Source: Bordetella parapertussis (GTDB taxonomy: Bacteria; Pseudomonadota; Gammaproteobacteria; Burkholderiales; Burkholderiaceae_C). Taken from it: a stretch of DNA of 64,000 nt. Positions 50,575 through 61,079 of the stretch are shown here, piece after piece. Positions within the stretch are counted from its first letter, which is position 1; the number at the start of each line of letters is the position of its first letter. Both the position numbers and the translations under genes were made by a program. The notes beneath the pieces were generated by a model, which was not told the DNA's origin, did not search any database, and saw only the letters and a program-made list of their open reading frames with translations. Where the stretch lies: positions 62,001 to 126,000 of the forward strand of contig CAMBSK010000001.1 of assembly GCA_945870575.1 (NCBI GenBank). The letters are read 5' to 3'.

Positions 50575-53454
50575 TTATTTGGTCAATATGAAACCTTTGA
50601 GACGGCCGAACGCACCATCGACCAGAGCTTTTTGCTGTTCCTGATGCAAATGCGAATAGCCAACAGCGGGTGAGGCGGATGCGGCGCGGCCGCTGTAACC
50701 CAGTTTCTGGCCGGAGGCCATGTTTTCAAACAAGTAGTGCTGCACAAAAAACCAGGCACCCTGGTTTTGCGGTTCGTCCTGACACCAGACCACCTCGATG
50801 GCGTTCGGGTATTTTTTCAACTCGGCGGCAAACACTTTGTGCGGGAACGGATAGATCTGTTCTAGGCGCAACAACACCGTGTCGTCATGCCCGCCCTCTT
50901 CGCGTTTTTTGGACAAGTCGTAATACACCTTACCGGAGCAGATCACGATTCGTTTGATCTTGTCTGCCTTCAGGTCTTTGGACTCAGGAATGATGGTCTG
51001 AAAACCGCCCTTGGTGAACTCGGACACCGGAGACGCGGCATCCTTGTGACGCAACAAAGATTTGGGCGTGAAGATGATCAAGGGCTTGCGCAGATTGCGA
51101 ACCATTTGACGGCGCAGCACGTGGAAGATTTGGCTGGCCGTGGTGGGCTGCACGATTTGCATATTGGTGTCTGCCGCCAACTGCATGAACCGCTCGACAC
51201 GCGCTGAACTGTGCTCGGGGCCTTGGCCTTCGTAGCCGTGCGGCAGCATGAGGGTGATGCCGTTCACACGGCCCCATTTCACTTCGCCGGAGGCGATGAA
51301 CTGGTCGATCACCACTTGCGCGCCATTGGCGAAATCGCCAAATTGCGCTTCCCAGATCACCAGTGTGTTCGGATCATTGGAGGCATAGCCGTATTCAAAA
51401 CCGAGTACCGCTTCTTCAGAAAGAATGGAGTCGATGACGGTGAAAGGAGCCTGGTTATCCGCCGCGTTTTGCAATGGAATGTAGGTGCCTGTGTCCCACT
51501 TTTCGCGGTTCTGATCGTGGATCACGGCGTGGCGGTGCGTGAAGGTGCCACGGCCTGAATCCTCACCGGACAAACGCACCGGAAAACCACTTGCCACCAG
51601 CGAAGCAAATGCCATGTGCTCACCCATGCCCCAGTCCACTGGCAGATCACCCCGACCCATGGCAGCGCGGTCATCCAGCACTTTTTTAACCAGCGAATGC
51701 GGTGTCACACCCGGCGGCAAGGTGGTGATGCGTTCTGCCAATCTCTTCCATTCGCCCATGGGCAATGCTGTGTCCGCGGCATCTGTCCATTTCTTGCCAA
51801 GGAACGGACTCCAATCTACCGTGAACTTGGTTTTGAAGTTGGTCAACACCGGTTCGGAGGTGTTTTTGCCCGCGTCGAGTGCAGCGCGGAAAGTTTTCAC
51901 CATATCGTCACCAATACTCTCGCCCAAGCCTTGAGCGCTGAGGCGCTCCGCATACAGCTTGCGCGTACCCGGGTGAGCCGCAATCTTTTTGTACATCAAA
52001 GGCTGCGTCAGACTGGGCGTGTCCTGTTCGTTGTGTCCGAGCTTTCGAAAGCAAGTAATGTCAACCACCACGTCCTGGCTGAAAGTCATGCGGTATTCGA
52101 GCGCAAGTTGGGTGGCCAGAACGACTGCTTCGGGATCATCGGCATTCACATGCAACACAGGAGCTTCAACCATTTTGACGATGTCGGTACAAAACGCAGA
52201 TGAGCGCATGTCACGCGGGTCAGAGGTGGTGAAACCTATCTGGTTATTGATGATGATGTGAACCGTGCCGCCCGTGGTGTAACCCCGGGTCTGGGCCAGT
52301 GCCAAGGTTTCCTGATTGACGCCTTGTCCACCGAAAGCCGCGTCTCCATGCACCAGCACTGGTAATACTTGTGAACCGCGAGGGTCATCGCGCCGATCCA
52401 TGCGTGAACGCACCGAGCCTTCGACCACGGGGTTGACGATTTCCAAATGCGAGGGGTTAAAAGCCAGGGACAAATGAACAGGACCGCCAGCGGTAGAAAC
52501 GTCCGAACTGAAGCCCTGGTGGTATTTCACGTCACCGGCCGGTAATTCCTCTGGCGCGGTATGGTCAAACTCGGCAAACAAATCTTTGGGCATCTTTCCC
52601 ATGATGTTGACCAGCACATTCAAGCGACCGCGATGAGCCATGCCTATGACGACTTCTTGCACGCCCTGCGTGCCGGCGGCCTGAATCAATTCATCCATGG
52701 CAGCGATAAAGCTTTCACCGCCTTCGAGTGAAAAGCGTTTTTGGCCGACATACTTGGTGTGCAGATAGCGCTCCAAACCTTCGGCTGCAGTCAGTCGATC
52801 CAGAATGTGTTTTTTCTTCTCAATCGAAAATTGCGGGTGACTGCGAATGCTTTCCAGCTTTTCTTGCCACCAGCGTTTTTGCCGCATATCGGTGGTGTAC
52901 ATGTACTCCGCACCCAGCGTGCCGCAATAGGTCTGGCGCAAAGCGTTGAGCAGCTCACGCAGACTCATGCGGTCTTTGCCAAAGAAGGTGTTGCTGGTGT
53001 CGAACACAGTTTCCTGGTCGGCATCGCTGAAGCCGTAGAACGAGGGCTCGAGTTCTGGGATGTCGGGGCGGCCAGTGCGTTGCAGCGGGTCGAGATTGGC
53101 CCATAACTGGCCGACATTGCGGTAAGCCGCGATCAATTGTTGAACTGCGGTGCGCTTGCGACCCATTTCCTGGTCGGCGCTGGCCATGACCACACGCGTG
53201 CCGCCTTGCTTGGCGCGCTCGGCAAACGCATTAATCACCGGGAGGTGAGGCACATCCTTGGTTTGACTGCCGTCAACAGCAGGCACATGCTGAAGCGCGT
53301 CAAAGTACTGACGCCACGAGTCGGGTACGCTGCCGGGGTTGAGGAGATAGTTTTCATACATCTCTTCAACATAGGGCGCGTTGCCGCCGAAGAGATAAGT
53401 GTTGCCTGCATAGGCTAGATAGACGGACGAACCCGTCTGCGGTGAATCGCTCAT
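50575..53454 (-). CDS. sucA: 2-oxoglutarate dehydrogenase E1
   Basis: 959 residues from the ATG at 53454, chosen for GGAGG about six bases upstream and the conserved [29 protein letters not shown] opening, split here only by reading. The thiamine diphosphate enzyme decarboxylates 2-oxoglutarate. Typical segments are [34 protein letters not shown] and, late in the protein, [12 protein letters not shown]. It is the first gene of the odh operon. Confidence 0.95.
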   Translation of the reverse strand: MSDSPQTGSSVYLAYAGNTYLFGGNAPYVEEMYENYLLNPGSVPDSWRQYFDALQHVPAVDGSQTKDVPHLPVINAFAERAKQGGTRVVMASADQEMGRKRTAVQQLIAAYRNVGQLWANLDPLQRTGRPDIPELEPSFYGFSDADQETVFDTSNTFFGKDRMSLRELLNALRQTYCGTLGAEYMYTTDMRQKRWWQEKLESIRSHPQFSIEKKKHILDRLTAAEGLERYLHTKYVGQKRFSLEGGESFIAAMDELIQAAGTQGVQEVVIGMAHRGRLNVLVNIMGKMPKDLFAEFDHTAPEELPAGDVKYHQGFSSDVSTAGGPVHLSLAFNPSHLEIVNPVVEGSVRSRMDRRDDPRGSQVLPVLVHGDAAFGGQGVNQETLALAQTRGYTTGGTVHIIINNQIGFTTSDPRDMRSSAFCTDIVKMVEAPVLHVNADDPEAVVLATQLALEYRMTFSQDVVVDITCFRKLGHNEQDTPSLTQPLMYKKIAAHPGTRKLYAERLSAQGLGESIGDDMVKTFRAALDAGKNTSEPVLTNFKTKFTVDWSPFLGKKWTDAADTALPMGEWKRLAERITTLPPGVTPHSLVKKVLDDRAAMGRGDLPVDWGMGEHMAFASLVASGFPVRLSGEDSGRGTFTHRHAVIHDQNREKWDTGTYIPLQNAADNQAPFTVIDSILSEEAVLGFEYGYASNDPNTLVIWEAQFGDFANGAQVVIDQFIASGEVKWGRVNGITLMLPHGYEGQGPEHSSARVERFMQLAADTNMQIVQPTTASQIFHVLRRQMVRNLRKPLIIFTPKSLLRHKDAASPVSEFTKGGFQTIIPESKDLKADKIKRIVICSGKVYYDLSKKREEGGHDDTVLLRLEQIYPFPHKVFAAELKKYPNAIEVVWCQDEPQNQGAWFFVQHYLFENMASGQKLGYSGRAASASPAVGYSHLHQEQQKALVDGAFGRLKGFILTK

Positions 53455-53590
53455 TGCTGACCTCCGTTTCCCTGCAGGAAACATAAGCTTGGTTGATGAA
53501 CCCTCCGTGACACGGCTGAACCGGATAACGGATGCAACCGGCACCTTGGATAACGCCGGTATGTATTGACATTGTGCCACTAACTGGCGG

Positions 53591-55483
53591 TCAGCCCAGT
53601 TGCTGCCTGATCTGTTGCAACGGTGTGGCGTCATCAATCGTCGTCAAGTCGCCGGGGTCGCGTTTTTCGCAAACTGCTTGTATCGCCCGGCGCAACAGCT
53701 TGCCGTTGCGGGTTTTGGGCAGCAAGCTCAGAAACAATACCCGCGACGGCCTGGCCACAGCGCCCAACTGGCTGTCGACAAGTTTCATGATTTCACCCTC
53801 TAACTTCAAGCATGCAGCCGCGTCACCCAGCGCGCTAGCGTCCTTTGCCACCACAAATGCCATGGCAACCTGGCCTTTCAAATCATCAGCCACGCCAACC
53901 ACCGCCACCTCAGCCACATTCGGATGGCTGGAAATGCTTTCCTCGATTTCCCGCGTACCCAAACGGTGACCGGCGACGTTGATCACGTCATCCGTGCGGC
54001 CAAGAATGTAGAAATAACCGTCTTTGTCGCGCACCCCCCAATCAAACGTGGAATACACCAGCTTGCCAGGTACGCTTTGCCAATAGGTTTTGACAAAACG
54101 ATCATCGTCGCCCCATAGGGTTTGCAAGCAGCCCGGCGGCAACGGTCCTTCTATGACCACCACGCCTTTTTCGTTGGCACCGGTGAGTTCTTCACCTGTG
54201 CTGTCGCTCAAGAGCTTCACGTTAAAGCCATACATAGGCACGCCCGGGCTGCCGAACTTGCTGGTCATTTTTTGTACGCCATTGGCCACGGTCAAAATAG
54301 GCCAGCCTGTTTCGGTCTGCCAATAGTTATCGATGATGGGTTTACCCAGTCCGTCAGCAATCCATTGAGCCGTCGGTTCATCCAAGGGTTCACCAGCCAA
54401 ATACAAAGCTTTGAGGCTGGAGATATCGTATTTGGACAGCAGCGCAGGATCCTGCTTTTTCAATACTCTCACCGCCGTCGGGGCGCTGAACATGTGTGTG
54501 ACTTTGTATTTTTCAACCAATTCCCACCAGACACCGCCGTGCGGGCGGGTCGGCAAACCTTCGTACATGAGCGTCGCCATGCCAGCGATCAAGGGCCCGT
54601 AAATGATGTAACTGTGACCGACCACCCAACCAATGTCGCTGGTGCTGAAATAGACCTCGCCGGGTTTGCCTTCAAAAATATGCTGCATGCTGGCAGCCAA
54701 GGCCACGGTGTATCCGCCGGTGTCGCGTTGCACTCCCTTGGGCTTGCCAGTGGTGCCCGAGGTGTACAAGGTGTAACTCGGGTGAGCACTGTCCAGCCAG
54801 ACACAGGGCACGCGCGCATTCAAATGCTGCTGACGCAAGGCTGCGTAACCTTGGTCGCGCCCCGGCACAGTGGTGAACGCCGACAAACCGCGGTCCACCA
54901 TCAACACTGCAGACGGTTTGTGCTGACTGAGTGAAATGGCTTCATCCAACAGCGGTTTGTAGGGCACCACCTTGCCGCCGCGCGAACCCGCGTCTGCGCT
55001 GATGATCAGCACCGGGCTGGCATCATCTATGCGGGTGGCCAGCGAATGCGAAGCAAAACCACCGAACACCACCGAATGAACCGCGCCTATGCGCACACAA
55101 GCCAGCATGGCAAAAGCAGCCTCGGCAATCATTGGCATATAAATCAGCACACGGTCGCCCTGCTTCACGCCCAGGCTTTGCAAGATGGCCGCCATGCGCT
55201 GCACTTCGTCGCTGAGTTGCGCAAAACTGTAGGTGACTTCCACACCGGTCTCGGTAGACACGTATATCAAAGCAGCTTGATTGGCCCGGTCTTTCAAATG
55301 CCGGTCTACCGCGTTGTGGCACAAATTGGTCTGACCGCCTTGGTACCAGTTGGCAAAAGGCGGTTTGCTGTAGTCGCAAATTTGCGTAGGCTTGACCTGC
55401 CAGTCAATCAATCCGGCCTGCTCTGCCCAAAAGGCATCAGGTTCATTCAGGGATCGTTGGTAAAAACTGGCGTAATTATTCAC
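53591..55483 (-). CDS. prpE: propionyl-CoA synthetase (PrpE-like)
   Basis: 630 residues from a GTG at 55483 with GGAG seven bases upstream. It is an acyl-adenylate forming ligase: P-loop YTSGTTGKPKGVQRDTGG, the late GYFYILGRTDDVINVAGHRLGT hinge, and the C-terminal Lys in TRNGKLLRRAI. The N-terminal ASFYQRSLNEPDAFWAEQ and the RDTGGYTVAL variant fit PrpE rather than acetyl-CoA synthetase. It activates propionate and perhaps acrylate. It is divided from sucA by 136 bases and is followed upstream by the hydrolase and AcuI genes on the same strand. Confidence 0.9.
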   Translation of the reverse strand: MNNYASFYQRSLNEPDAFWAEQAGLIDWQVKPTQICDYSKPPFANWYQGGQTNLCHNAVDRHLKDRANQAALIYVSTETGVEVTYSFAQLSDEVQRMAAILQSLGVKQGDRVLIYMPMIAEAAFAMLACVRIGAVHSVVFGGFASHSLATRIDDASPVLIISADAGSRGGKVVPYKPLLDEAISLSQHKPSAVLMVDRGLSAFTTVPGRDQGYAALRQQHLNARVPCVWLDSAHPSYTLYTSGTTGKPKGVQRDTGGYTVALAASMQHIFEGKPGEVYFSTSDIGWVVGHSYIIYGPLIAGMATLMYEGLPTRPHGGVWWELVEKYKVTHMFSAPTAVRVLKKQDPALLSKYDISSLKALYLAGEPLDEPTAQWIADGLGKPIIDNYWQTETGWPILTVANGVQKMTSKFGSPGVPMYGFNVKLLSDSTGEELTGANEKGVVVIEGPLPPGCLQTLWGDDDRFVKTYWQSVPGKLVYSTFDWGVRDKDGYFYILGRTDDVINVAGHRLGTREIEESISSHPNVAEVAVVGVADDLKGQVAMAFVVAKDASALGDAAACLKLEGEIMKLVDSQLGAVARPSRVLFLSLLPKTRNGKLLRRAIQAVCEKRDPGDLTTIDDATPLQQIRQQLG

Positions 55484-55505
55484 AGCGTATCTCCGGGGGA
55501 CGTTG

Positions 55506-56111
55506 TTATTTGATCAATGCTTGTATGTCTTTGAAATGCTCATGCTCAGCGCTGCGCAACCATTCAAACAAGACCATTTCAGTGGTCAGCAATTCGGCCC
55601 CGGCTGCGGCCAAACGGTCATAGGCTGCGTCACGGTTACGCTCGGTGCGCGACGTGCACGCATCCGTTACCACCCACACTTCGAATTCATCTTCCAGCAA
55701 ATCCAAAGCGGTCTGCATCAGACACACATGCGCCTCCACACCTGCCAGCACTATGCTTGCCGGTGCATCTGCGGCTACAGCGGGTTTTTGCAAATGCTTG
55801 GGCAGGCTGCGCGCGTTGCCTGCCGGTTTGGTTTTGACCTCAGGCCGCAACCATTCCACCAGTCCTTCTTCGCAGGCGCTGAATTGCATTTTGGCCAAGG
55901 TTTGTTTGAACAAAGCTTTCATTGCGGCAGGGTTGCTGCCCAGCTTGCCCGGGTTTTGCTCGGTGCCCCAGACCGGCACCGACAACACATGTGCGGCTTG
56001 CGCCAAGCGCATGGCGTTGGCCAGGCAGGCGTCACCTTGAAACAAGGCCGGCATCAAGCGCTCCTGGTAATCAATGAGCACGAGTTGGGAATCTTCAGCG
56101 TCTAGCAACAT
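55506..56111 (-). CDS. isochorismatase-family hydrolase (YcaC-like)
   Basis: 201 residues of a cysteine hydrolase. The catalytic triad is visible as Asp in LVLIDYQERL, Lys in TLAKMQFSA and Cys in VEAHVCLMQTALDL. The family cleaves amides, ureides or isochorismate; YcaC itself has no clear substrate. It lies three bases from the acuI stop and 22 bases before prpE, so it is part of this operon. Its substrate cannot be predicted. Confidence 0.85.
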   Translation of the reverse strand: MLLDAEDSQLVLIDYQERLMPALFQGDACLANAMRLAQAAHVLSVPVWGTEQNPGKLGSNPAAMKALFKQTLAKMQFSACEEGLVEWLRPEVKTKPAGNARSLPKHLQKPAVAADAPASIVLAGVEAHVCLMQTALDLLEDEFEVWVVTDACTSRTERNRDAAYDRLAAAGAELLTTEMVLFEWLRSAEHEHFKDIQALIK

Positions 56112-56114
56112 AAT

Positions 56115-57089
56115 TTAAATCTTCACCACAATGCGGCCGCGCACCTGACCAGCCATCAGCGCATGGGCTTTTTCTACCGCCTGATCCAACGTGATTTCTT
56201 CGATCATGCTCTCCAACTTGGCCGTATCCAGATCCTGCGCCAATCTGTCCCAGGCAAGCTGTCGCAAGGACAACGGTGCCATCACCGAATCCACGCCGAT
56301 CAAACGCACGTTGCGCAAAATAAACGGCATGACCGTGGTTGGTAAATCCATGCCCTGGGCCAGTCCGCAGGCGGCTACTGCGCCGCCGTAACGGGTCTGG
56401 GCCAGCGCATTGGCCAGGGTATGCGAACCGACGGCGTCGACCACTCCGGCCCAGCGTTCTTTTTGAAACGGTTTACCGGCTGCCGACAATTCAGCGCGGT
56501 CCATGATGCTTTGCGCGCCCAAGCTTTTCAAATACGCTTCTTCGCTGGCTTTGCCGGTGGCGGCTACCACTTGGTAACCGAGCTTGGCAAGCAAAGCCAC
56601 AGCCACACTGCCTACCCCCCCAGTGGCTCCGGTCACCAGCACTTCACCTTTACCAGCTTGCACGCCTTGCTGCTCCAAAGCCATCACGCACAACATGGCC
56701 GTATACCCAGCGGTGCCTATGGCCATGGCCTGGCGCGGCGTGAAGGCCTTGGGCAACTTGACCAGCCAATCGCCTTTCAATCTTGCTTGCTCAGACAAAC
56801 AACCCCAGTGGGTTTCGCCTACACCCCAGCCGTTGTGTACGAAATGATCGCCTGCTTTCCAATCGGCGTGAGTGGAAGAAATGACCGAACCAGCACCATC
56901 AATGCCGGCCACCATCGGCCAGACGCGCACCACCGGGCTTTTGTTGGTGATGGCTAAGCCCTCTTTGTAATTCAGTGTTGAATAAGCCACCTGCACATGC
57001 ACATCGGCATCAGGTAAACGGTTTTCTTCCAGCGATTGGACGGTTGCGTTGAATGTGGGTTCTTTGTCGAGGACGAGGGCACGAAACAT
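56115..57089 (-). CDS. acuI: acryloyl-CoA reductase AcuI (YhdH-type MDR oxidoreductase)
   Basis: 324 residues from the ATG at 57089, preceded by AAGGAA six bases away. It is a zinc-free medium-chain reductase: YSTLNYKEGLAI, GTAGYTAMLCVMALE and the NADPH loop VTGATGGVGSVAVALL are typical of AcuI/YhdH. AcuI reduces acryloyl-CoA to propionyl-CoA with NADPH, known from 3-hydroxypropionate assimilation and DMSP/acrylate breakdown. Linkage with PrpE supports this. It is divergent from the NlpC/P60 gene. Confidence 0.88.
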   Translation of the reverse strand: MFRALVLDKEPTFNATVQSLEENRLPDADVHVQVAYSTLNYKEGLAITNKSPVVRVWPMVAGIDGAGSVISSTHADWKAGDHFVHNGWGVGETHWGCLSEQARLKGDWLVKLPKAFTPRQAMAIGTAGYTAMLCVMALEQQGVQAGKGEVLVTGATGGVGSVAVALLAKLGYQVVAATGKASEEAYLKSLGAQSIMDRAELSAAGKPFQKERWAGVVDAVGSHTLANALAQTRYGGAVAACGLAQGMDLPTTVMPFILRNVRLIGVDSVMAPLSLRQLAWDRLAQDLDTAKLESMIEEITLDQAVEKAHALMAGQVRGRIVVKI

Positions 57090-57162
57090 ATGAAATTCCT
57101 TAAATACAAATGAAAAGAGATGAGGTGATTGTGCGACAGTCGGCCTACGGTGCCTCAGCCAG

Positions 57163-57168
57163 TAGAAT
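57163..57168 (+). promoter_or_regulatory. candidate -10 box (TAGAAT) right before the NlpC/P60 gene
   Basis: TAGAAT ends eight bases before the ATG at 57177, so the transcript would be leaderless or nearly so; no ribosome site is present. A clear -35 box is not seen. The same hexamer precedes guaB and hisZ. Confidence 0.3.
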
Positions 57169-57176
57169 TGCGGCAT

Positions 57177-57731
57177 ATGCTCAAACTGATACTTGTTGTT
57201 TGCCTCTCCCTAGGTTTCGCGCATGCCGCGCCTGTGGTACCCGAAGAGGATGATCTGGAAAGCTTCATCAACCAGTCGCTGGTTTTGTCGCAGATCAATC
57301 ACATCAGCAAAAGTGTAGGCAACCAAACCTCCGATCTGGTGGTCAACGCCATGGGTTTTCTGGGCGTGCCATATAAGCGCGGTGGCAGTACCACCAACGG
57401 TTTTGATTGCAGCGGCTTTGTTCGAGCCATGTTCGAAAACACGCTGGGTTTGGTGTTGCCGCACAACGCTAAAGCACAAGCGGCTGCCACCCAAACCATA
57501 GACAAGGCCGAATTGCAACCCGGCGATCTGGTGTTTTTCAATACTTTGCGCAAAACTTTTAGCCATGTCGGTATTTATGTCGGCGAAGGCCGCTTCATCC
57601 ATTCACCGCGGTCAGGCGGCGAAGTGCGTATTGAAAACATGTCGGACAGTTATTGGCGCAAACGTTTTAATGGCGCCCGCCGTGTCAGCGCTGGTGCAGT
57701 TGCCACCCAAGCGGATCCCTCACTGCGCTGA
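57177..57731 (+). CDS. NlpC/P60 family cell-wall hydrolase
   Basis: 184 residues from the ATG at 57177. A signal peptide ([16 protein letters not shown]) precedes a C40 peptidase domain with the catalytic Cys in [11 protein letters not shown], His in [16 protein letters not shown] and the expected following residues. It should cut peptide cross-bridges in the periplasm. Upstream codons in frame would add a non-signal sequence, so the later ATG is preferred even though it has no ribosome site. The ATPase gene starts 23 bases downstream. Confidence 0.88.
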   Translation: MLKLILVVCLSLGFAHAAPVVPEEDDLESFINQSLVLSQINHISKSVGNQTSDLVVNAMGFLGVPYKRGGSTTNGFDCSGFVRAMFENTLGLVLPHNAKAQAAATQTIDKAELQPGDLVFFNTLRKTFSHVGIYVGEGRFIHSPRSGGEVRIENMSDSYWRKRFNGARRVSAGAVATQADPSLR

Positions 57732-57754
57732 ATCCGCACAGCCTGTCGCACGCC

Positions 57755-59281
57755 ATGTCAGACCCCATACTGATCGCCCGCAACAGCAGCACTCAATGTT
57801 TTCTGTTGCCGCAACTGGTTAACCGCCACGGGTTGATTACCGGTGCCACTGGCTCCGGAAAAACCGTTACTTTGCAAACCATGGCCGAAGGTTTATCCCG
57901 CATAGGTGTTCCTGTGTTCATGGCCGATGTCAAAGGCGACCTGACGGGCATGAGTCAGGCCGGTAAGTTGTCTGACAAGATGGCGGCGGTATTGAAAGAG
58001 CGCGGCCTCGACACACCGGCATTTGCCGCCAGTCCGGTCACGCTGTGGGATGTGTTCGGTGAACAAGGCCACCCGGTGCGCGCGACTGTCAGTGACATGG
58101 GGCCTTTGTTGTTGTCGCGCATGTTGAATCTGAACGAGACCCAAGCAGGTGTGCTCAACCTGGTGTTCAAGATCGCGGATGACAACGGCTTGTTGTTGCT
58201 CGATTTGAAAGACCTGCGCGCCATGCTGCAACACGTGAGCGAAAACGCCAAGGATTACACCAGCGAATACGGCAACATCAGCGCCGCCAGCGTAGGCGCG
58301 ATTCAACGTGGCTTGTTGCAGATTGACGCGCAAGGCGGGGACCGCTTCTTTGGCGAACCCATGCTCGACATCCACGATTTCATGCAAACCGACGGCAACG
58401 GCCACGGTCTGGTGAATATTCTGGCAGCCGACAAGCTGATGAACTCCCCGCGTCTGTACGCCACTTTTTTGCTGTGGATGCTTTCTGAGTTGTTCGAGCA
58501 ACTGCCTGAGGTCGGTGACCTGGACAAGCCCAAACTGGTGTTCTTTTTCGACGAAGCGCATTTGCTTTTCAATGAAGCACCCAAAGTCTTGGTTGAACGC
58601 ATTGAACTCGTGGTGCGCCTGGTGCGCTCCAAAGGCGTGGGCGTGTATTTCGTCACACAAAACCCGTTGGACATACCCGACAGTGTGCTGGGCCAGCTCG
58701 GCAACCGGGTGCAACACGTGTTGCGTGCTTTCACGCCTCGTGACCAAAAAGCAGTGGCGGCAACAGCACAAACCATGCGGCAGAAAAAAGGGCTGGACAT
58801 TGAAGCTGCCATCACTGAGCTGGCTGTGGGCGAAGCCCTGGTCAGCCTGCTTGACGAAAAAGGACGCCCCGGCGAAACCGAACGCGTGTTTGTTCTGCCC
58901 CCCGGCAGTCAACTCGGCCCTATTACTTCTGAGCAACGCAAAGTGTTGATGTCTGAATCCCTGGTTGCCGGTGTCTACGAAAAAACCGTGGATCGCGAAT
59001 CAGCTTACGAAAAAATCAAAGGACGAGCGCCCGCCATGGACGAGCACGCGGTCAGCCAAGCCAAACAAAGCATGCAAACTGCTGCAACACCTGCTGATAA
59101 CGGGGTCATGGGCCAGGTGTCTGAACTTTTGTTCGGCTCCACCGGACCGCGTGGCGGCAGGCATGATGGCGTGGCTCAACTTGTTGTTAGAAGCGCGGTT
59201 AGAACAGTTGGTTCTGCCATAGGCCGCGAAATCGTACGCGGCGTGCTTGGCGGCCTCTTAGGCGGCAGTCGTCGGCGCTGA
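57755..59281 (+). CDS. HerA-like ATPase, DUF853 (YjgR family)
   Basis: 508 residues. Walker A is [18 protein letters not shown], Walker B is [17 protein letters not shown], and [20 protein letters not shown] is the sensor region. The C-terminus is glycine- and arginine-rich ([10 protein letters not shown]). The family is common in proteobacteria, related to HerA/FtsK pump ATPases, and has no settled role. It ends the short operon with the NlpC/P60 gene. Confidence 0.88.
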   Translation: MSDPILIARNSSTQCFLLPQLVNRHGLITGATGSGKTVTLQTMAEGLSRIGVPVFMADVKGDLTGMSQAGKLSDKMAAVLKERGLDTPAFAASPVTLWDVFGEQGHPVRATVSDMGPLLLSRMLNLNETQAGVLNLVFKIADDNGLLLLDLKDLRAMLQHVSENAKDYTSEYGNISAASVGAIQRGLLQIDAQGGDRFFGEPMLDIHDFMQTDGNGHGLVNILAADKLMNSPRLYATFLLWMLSELFEQLPEVGDLDKPKLVFFFDEAHLLFNEAPKVLVERIELVVRLVRSKGVGVYFVTQNPLDIPDSVLGQLGNRVQHVLRAFTPRDQKAVAATAQTMRQKKGLDIEAAITELAVGEALVSLLDEKGRPGETERVFVLPPGSQLGPITSEQRKVLMSESLVAGVYEKTVDRESAYEKIKGRAPAMDEHAVSQAKQSMQTAATPADNGVMGQVSELLFGSTGPRGGRHDGVAQLVVRSAVRTVGSAIGREIVRGVLGGLLGGSRRR

Positions 59282-59547
59282 GCCCCCTCGATATAGCTTT
59301 AATTTTAAACTTCTGTCGAATCTCAAAAAATGAGATTTATTTCAGAATTCAATAATTGAATTATTTATTATTCTTCCTATCACTTTGATGGGCATTTTGA
59401 ATTCGATATTCACCTTAGAGTATTTGTCATTTATTCCATTAGGACTGTTGTTTTTGATGATTTGATCATTTTTGTTGATATATTGTGGGTACTGAAGGTT
59501 TGACAGGAATAAACCTTGCCTTTTCCCTTTTTGAAGTTCTGTCCAAC
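59282..59547. other. A/T-rich intergenic region with small palindromes
   Basis: The base make-up is clearly more A/T-rich than its surroundings. It contains a 7-bp stem AATCTCA / TGAGATT (59319-59325 with 59331-59337) that could be a weak terminator for the ATPase gene, and a perfect AATTCAA-TAA-TTGAATT palindrome (59346-59362). No coding signal on either strand. The promoter for the next gene presumably lies here. Confidence 0.5.
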
Positions 59548-60003
59548 ATGACACCAAGACATTTTTCACTGAACGCCTTGAAGACCATGGCCCTGATTTG
59601 TTGGGTGCTGGTGATGTCACCATCGCTGCACGCACAAACACGCTGGCCTGTTTTACAAAGTTCGATGTACCCCTACGTGGATTCGATGCTGCTGACCCGG
59701 CACGAACAAACCGTTTTGTTGGGTGAAGGTAATCAGCAAACCGGGATTTTTTTCGCCACCCTGCCCGAGTCACACAGTGAGCAGGTGCATAACGAATTGA
59801 TCGGGGACGCCCTGTTGAAAAACTGGCAGTTGCACTCCTTGATGCGCTTAGGCACGAGTTATGTGGTGACCTTGACGCAGGATGACCGGATTCTGGACAT
59901 TCGACTGACGAACACCACCGCCGGGGTGGACGCTGTCTATTCGGTTTTGTTAAACCAACGTGGCAACCGTCCTAGCGGACGCGAATCTGCGTCCAATGAC
60001 TGA
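59548..60003 (+). CDS. exported protein of unknown function
   Basis: 151 residues from the ATG at 59548. A signal peptide runs to SLHAQ (about residue 30). The mature part has alternating hydrophobic strands (TVLLGEGNQQTGIFFATLPE, YVVTLTQDDRILDIRLT), suggesting a small beta-rich periplasmic domain. I recognise no family. It is 37 bases upstream of a lipoprotein gene and may be co-expressed with it. Confidence 0.65.
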   Translation: MTPRHFSLNALKTMALICWVLVMSPSLHAQTRWPVLQSSMYPYVDSMLLTRHEQTVLLGEGNQQTGIFFATLPESHSEQVHNELIGDALLKNWQLHSLMRLGTSYVVTLTQDDRILDIRLTNTTAGVDAVYSVLLNQRGNRPSGRESASND

Positions 60004-60040
60004 CCCCATCCGGGTAACCCAAATTCACAAAGTTTGATGT

Positions 60041-60979
60041 ATGCAACCCATTTTTAGCCACTCCAAGAAATCCCTCGGTCTGATGACTGCCTGTATGTTG
60101 CTGACTGCTTGTTCCAGTTTCCTGGGTTTGGACGAAGACGATGACGCAGGACAATTCGCAGTCGTGAAATTGCCGCCACGCATCAGCGAACAAGCCGGCA
60201 AAAAAACACCGGCAGTTGTTCCTGCGGTTTCACTGAACACCAACGAACCCGCTGTGCCCATCAACAGCCCTGCTCCCGCAGCGGCCAAAACTGCAACCGT
60301 GGATTTGAACCAAACCACACCCGCAGCCTCACAGGCCAAAACCACGCCTGTGACACCGCCTAAGCCGCTTTCCTTACAAGCTGACGATGCCAGCGCTGCG
60401 GCAGGCCCTATGCTGTTTGCCCCCTATATTCCCACTTTGCGTGAAGGCGAAATACCGCGTCGTTGGCAAAAAGAGCCGACATACGATTTTCCGTGGATTC
60501 CAGGCTCAACACCGACACGCATCAATGAAGAAACCGTCGTGGGTTTCGGGGAGCAAATGCTCGGCCGGTTGTACGCCCGTGCTGTTTTCAGCGATAAACC
60601 CGGACCACTCCCTGTGATCTCTGAAGCGGTCCAGGTCAAACCGCTCCCTGCGCCTGCGAAAAAAGGTTCGAAAAACGCCCGAAAGCCTGAACCCGCTCCC
60701 CCTGCTCCAGCACCCGCACCCGCACCTGTGGTGACTAAGAGAATGATTCAATGCGATGGTGGTGCCACTTGCCTGGATGTGGCTCGTGATGAGCTGGTTG
60801 AAGATGCCAAGGCCAAGGGCTGGGAAATGTTGCTCAGCCGGCGGGTAAGCTTGCACAATTCCTTTCAGTTCAAACGCGGCCAGCGTGTGGTCTGGATTGA
60901 GTTGAATTCCAACGGCAAGCGCGATCTGGACATCGAATACACCTTGTTACCAGTACAAAACAAAGTTCAGCGCAATTAA
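60041..60979 (+). CDS. proline/alanine-rich lipoprotein of unknown function
   Basis: 312 residues. The signal peptide ends in the lipobox LLTAC (about residue 20-24), followed by an acidic patch LDEDDDAG. A low-complexity Pro/Ala linker spans about 50-130, a second one (PAPPAPAPAPAPVV) about 222-240, and a small domain with two Cys (MIQCDGGATCLDVARDELV) closes the protein. The layout suggests an envelope lipoprotein with a folded C-terminal domain held on a flexible stalk. No family recognised. A clear terminator follows. Confidence 0.72.
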   Translation: MQPIFSHSKKSLGLMTACMLLTACSSFLGLDEDDDAGQFAVVKLPPRISEQAGKKTPAVVPAVSLNTNEPAVPINSPAPAAAKTATVDLNQTTPAASQAKTTPVTPPKPLSLQADDASAAAGPMLFAPYIPTLREGEIPRRWQKEPTYDFPWIPGSTPTRINEETVVGFGEQMLGRLYARAVFSDKPGPLPVISEAVQVKPLPAPAKKGSKNARKPEPAPPAPAPAPAPVVTKRMIQCDGGATCLDVARDELVEDAKAKGWEMLLSRRVSLHNSFQFKRGQRVVWIELNSNGKRDLDIEYTLLPVQNKVQRN

Positions 60980-61001
60980 CGATTGGCTCACGCTTACTGT
61001 T

Positions 61002-61028
61002 TCGCCGCTGATGCGGCGATTTTTTTTC
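61002..61028 (+). terminator. rho-independent terminator
   Basis: TCGCCGC (61002-61008) pairs with GCGGCGA (61013-61019) around a TGAT loop and is followed by eight T. It ends the lipoprotein transcript and isolates the cytochrome b561 operon. Confidence 0.88.
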
Positions 61029-61079
61029 CTAAACGGCTTTTCCTGACAAGGCATGGGTGTTTCGAAAGTCCATATCGGC

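Noticed and set aside
53568-53590. TGGCAC upstream of sucA as a sigma-54 site
   Set aside because: The matching GC element at the right spacing is absent.
57893-58936. 347-codon open frame on the minus strand
   Set aside because: It lies wholly antisense to the HerA-like ATPase gene, which has intact Walker motifs; the antisense protein is rich in His and Gln with no recognisable domain.
59342-59773. 143-codon minus-strand frame
   Set aside because: It runs through the A/T-rich spacer and antisense to the exported protein gene, which has a proper signal peptide; the antisense product shows no domain.
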